A DNA stretch of 54,708 nucleotides from Funiculus sociatus GB2-C1 (GTDB taxonomy: Bacteria > Cyanobacteriota > Cyanobacteriia > Cyanobacteriales > FACHB-T130): the NCBI RefSeq assembly GCF_039962115.1, contig NZ_JAMPKJ010000041.1, forward strand, positions 1-54,708, read 5' to 3'. The position numbers and the translations under genes were made by a program. Below, piece after piece: positions 54,212 to 54,708 of the stretch. Position 1 is the stretch's first letter, and every line of letters starts with the position of its first letter. The notes beneath the pieces were generated by a model. It did no database searches. It was not told the DNA's origin and was given only the letters and a program-made list of their open reading frames with translations.

Positions 54212-54517
54212 ATGACCGTCCAACTAGACCGAATTGAAATTCGCTTAGAGCGGCTGTTAACAGTCATTGAGCAACAAGCTCAGACAGCTGAACGTCAAGC
54301 TCAGACAGCTGAACGTCAACAGCAGACCATTCAGCAATTTGTCAATGTTTTGGCTGAACAAGCCAGAGCAATTACAGAACTTAGCCAAACTGCTAGGGAA
54401 GCTGTCTTTGCTTCACAGCGTGCGGCTCAAGCTGCTGAGGCGGCGGCGATTGTGGCTCAAAATAATCAAAATGCTATTCGTGACTTGATTGAAGAACTCG
54501 GACGAGGACGGGATTAG
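54212..54517 (+). CDS. Coiled-coil hypothetical protein (101 aa)
   Basis: I do not recognise a family. It is almost wholly helical and heptad-like (IEIRLERLLTVIEQQAQTAE, QTIQQFVNVLAEQARAITEL). It includes an exactly repeated heptapeptide AQTAERQ twice, from two 21-base direct repeats (54275-54295 and 54296-54316). I start at ATG 54212 rather than 54176, since residues before it look like translated upstream sequence. No partner gene is in view. Probably an oligomer-forming small protein. Confidence 0.55.
   Translation: MTVQLDRIEIRLERLLTVIEQQAQTAERQAQTAERQQQTIQQFVNVLAEQARAITELSQTAREAVFASQRAAQAAEAAAIVAQNNQNAIRDLIEELGRGRD
54275..54316 (+). repeat. 21-base direct repeat in a coiled-coil gene
   Basis: CAAGCTCAGACAGCTGAACG plus T is repeated exactly at 54275-54295 and 54296-54316. 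It encodes a seven-residue unit QAQTAER twice and so keeps the coiled-coil register. Confidence 0.9.
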
Positions 54518-54596
54518 TGCGATCGCTTCTGTGATGTCGTGGTGGAGAATGCGATCACTTCTGTGATGTCGTAGTGGAGAATGCGATCGCTTCTGT
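54518..54596. repeat. 32-base tandem repeat containing HIP1
   Basis: Units start TGCGATCGCTTCTGTG at 54518-54549 and 54550-54581, with a partial third copy at 54582-54596. The first and third carry the HIP1 octamer, while the second has GCGATCAC. The unit also contains GATGTCGTxGTGGAGAA. It lies just after the coiled-coil gene and has no clear coding frame. Confidence 0.9.
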
Positions 54597-54708
54597 AGAC
54601 CTCTTGCAAAAGTCGATGCTGAGGTAATATGGGGTCTAAACAAAGGCGCTCGCAAAAAACGGGTGAGCGATCACGCAGTCTGATTCATAAGAATATCTGA
54701 TGAAATAC

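Noticed and set aside
54037-54237. 66-residue frame upstream of the coiled-coil gene
   Set aside because: It overlaps the coiled-coil gene start and reads through repeat-like sequence (ALAHPRRYLNA type); no ribosome site.

Overview
The window is chromosomal DNA from a cyanobacterium, most likely a filamentous one; I do not assign a genus. The octamer GCGATCGC (HIP1) occurs throughout. Other cyanobacterial marks are a ClpC with two Clp_N repeats and a UVR region, an SLH-domain outer-membrane protein, heptanucleotide tandem repeats, and dispersed palindromic repeats between genes. I see no rRNA, tRNA, CRISPR array or complete insertion sequence.

Positions 1 to about 10.3 kb are a patchwork of small accessory genes. 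They include an 83-residue catalase remnant, a glutathione S-transferase, a DUF433/DUF5615 toxin-antitoxin pair, a DUF6887 protein, a broken small gene, an unrecognised 271-residue protein and an HNH nuclease fused to a PASTA-like tail. An FdhF/YdeP-type molybdopterin oxidoreductase, a PII-like protein, a retropepsin-like protease with an overlapping small partner, Ogt DNA repair methyltransferase and a HigBA pair follow.

Positions 10.3 to 19.7 kb carry two long minus-strand housekeeping genes. They are clpC, with a clear terminator, and a 2199-residue TamB-like protein containing eight near-identical 72-residue repeats.

Positions 20 to 53.5 kb form a large surface-polysaccharide region. It has four GT-C type membrane glycosyltransferases and two Wzz/tyrosine-kinase fusions near its two ends. 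It also has a UDP-glucuronate epimerase-like enzyme, a Wza-like export protein and an SLH porin-like protein. A one-direction run of twelve genes (34.5-47.4 kb) encodes GT2, two methyltransferases, GT4, flippase, GT4, Wzy-like polymerase, GT4, radical SAM/SPASM, FkbM methyltransferase, GT2 and a YdcF-like protein. A WcaI-like glycosyltransferase and a TspO-like protein close the region. The inferred pathway is Wzx/Wzy-dependent: lipid-linked repeat units are built in the cytoplasm, flipped, polymerised, controlled in length by the tyrosine kinases and exported through the Wza-like channel. I see no initiating phosphoglycosyltransferase, so that step is probably encoded elsewhere.

The points most worth checking are a conserved TTTCTCGTTCCC-type element just 3' of five genes and always in the sense orientation, the TamB repeat array, and a heptamer repeat translated inside a tyrosine kinase. 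The HNH/PASTA-like fusion, the retropepsin module, the radical SAM gene inside the polysaccharide operon and the miniature catalase also deserve a look. All functions are inferred from sequence read by eye; no database search was run.
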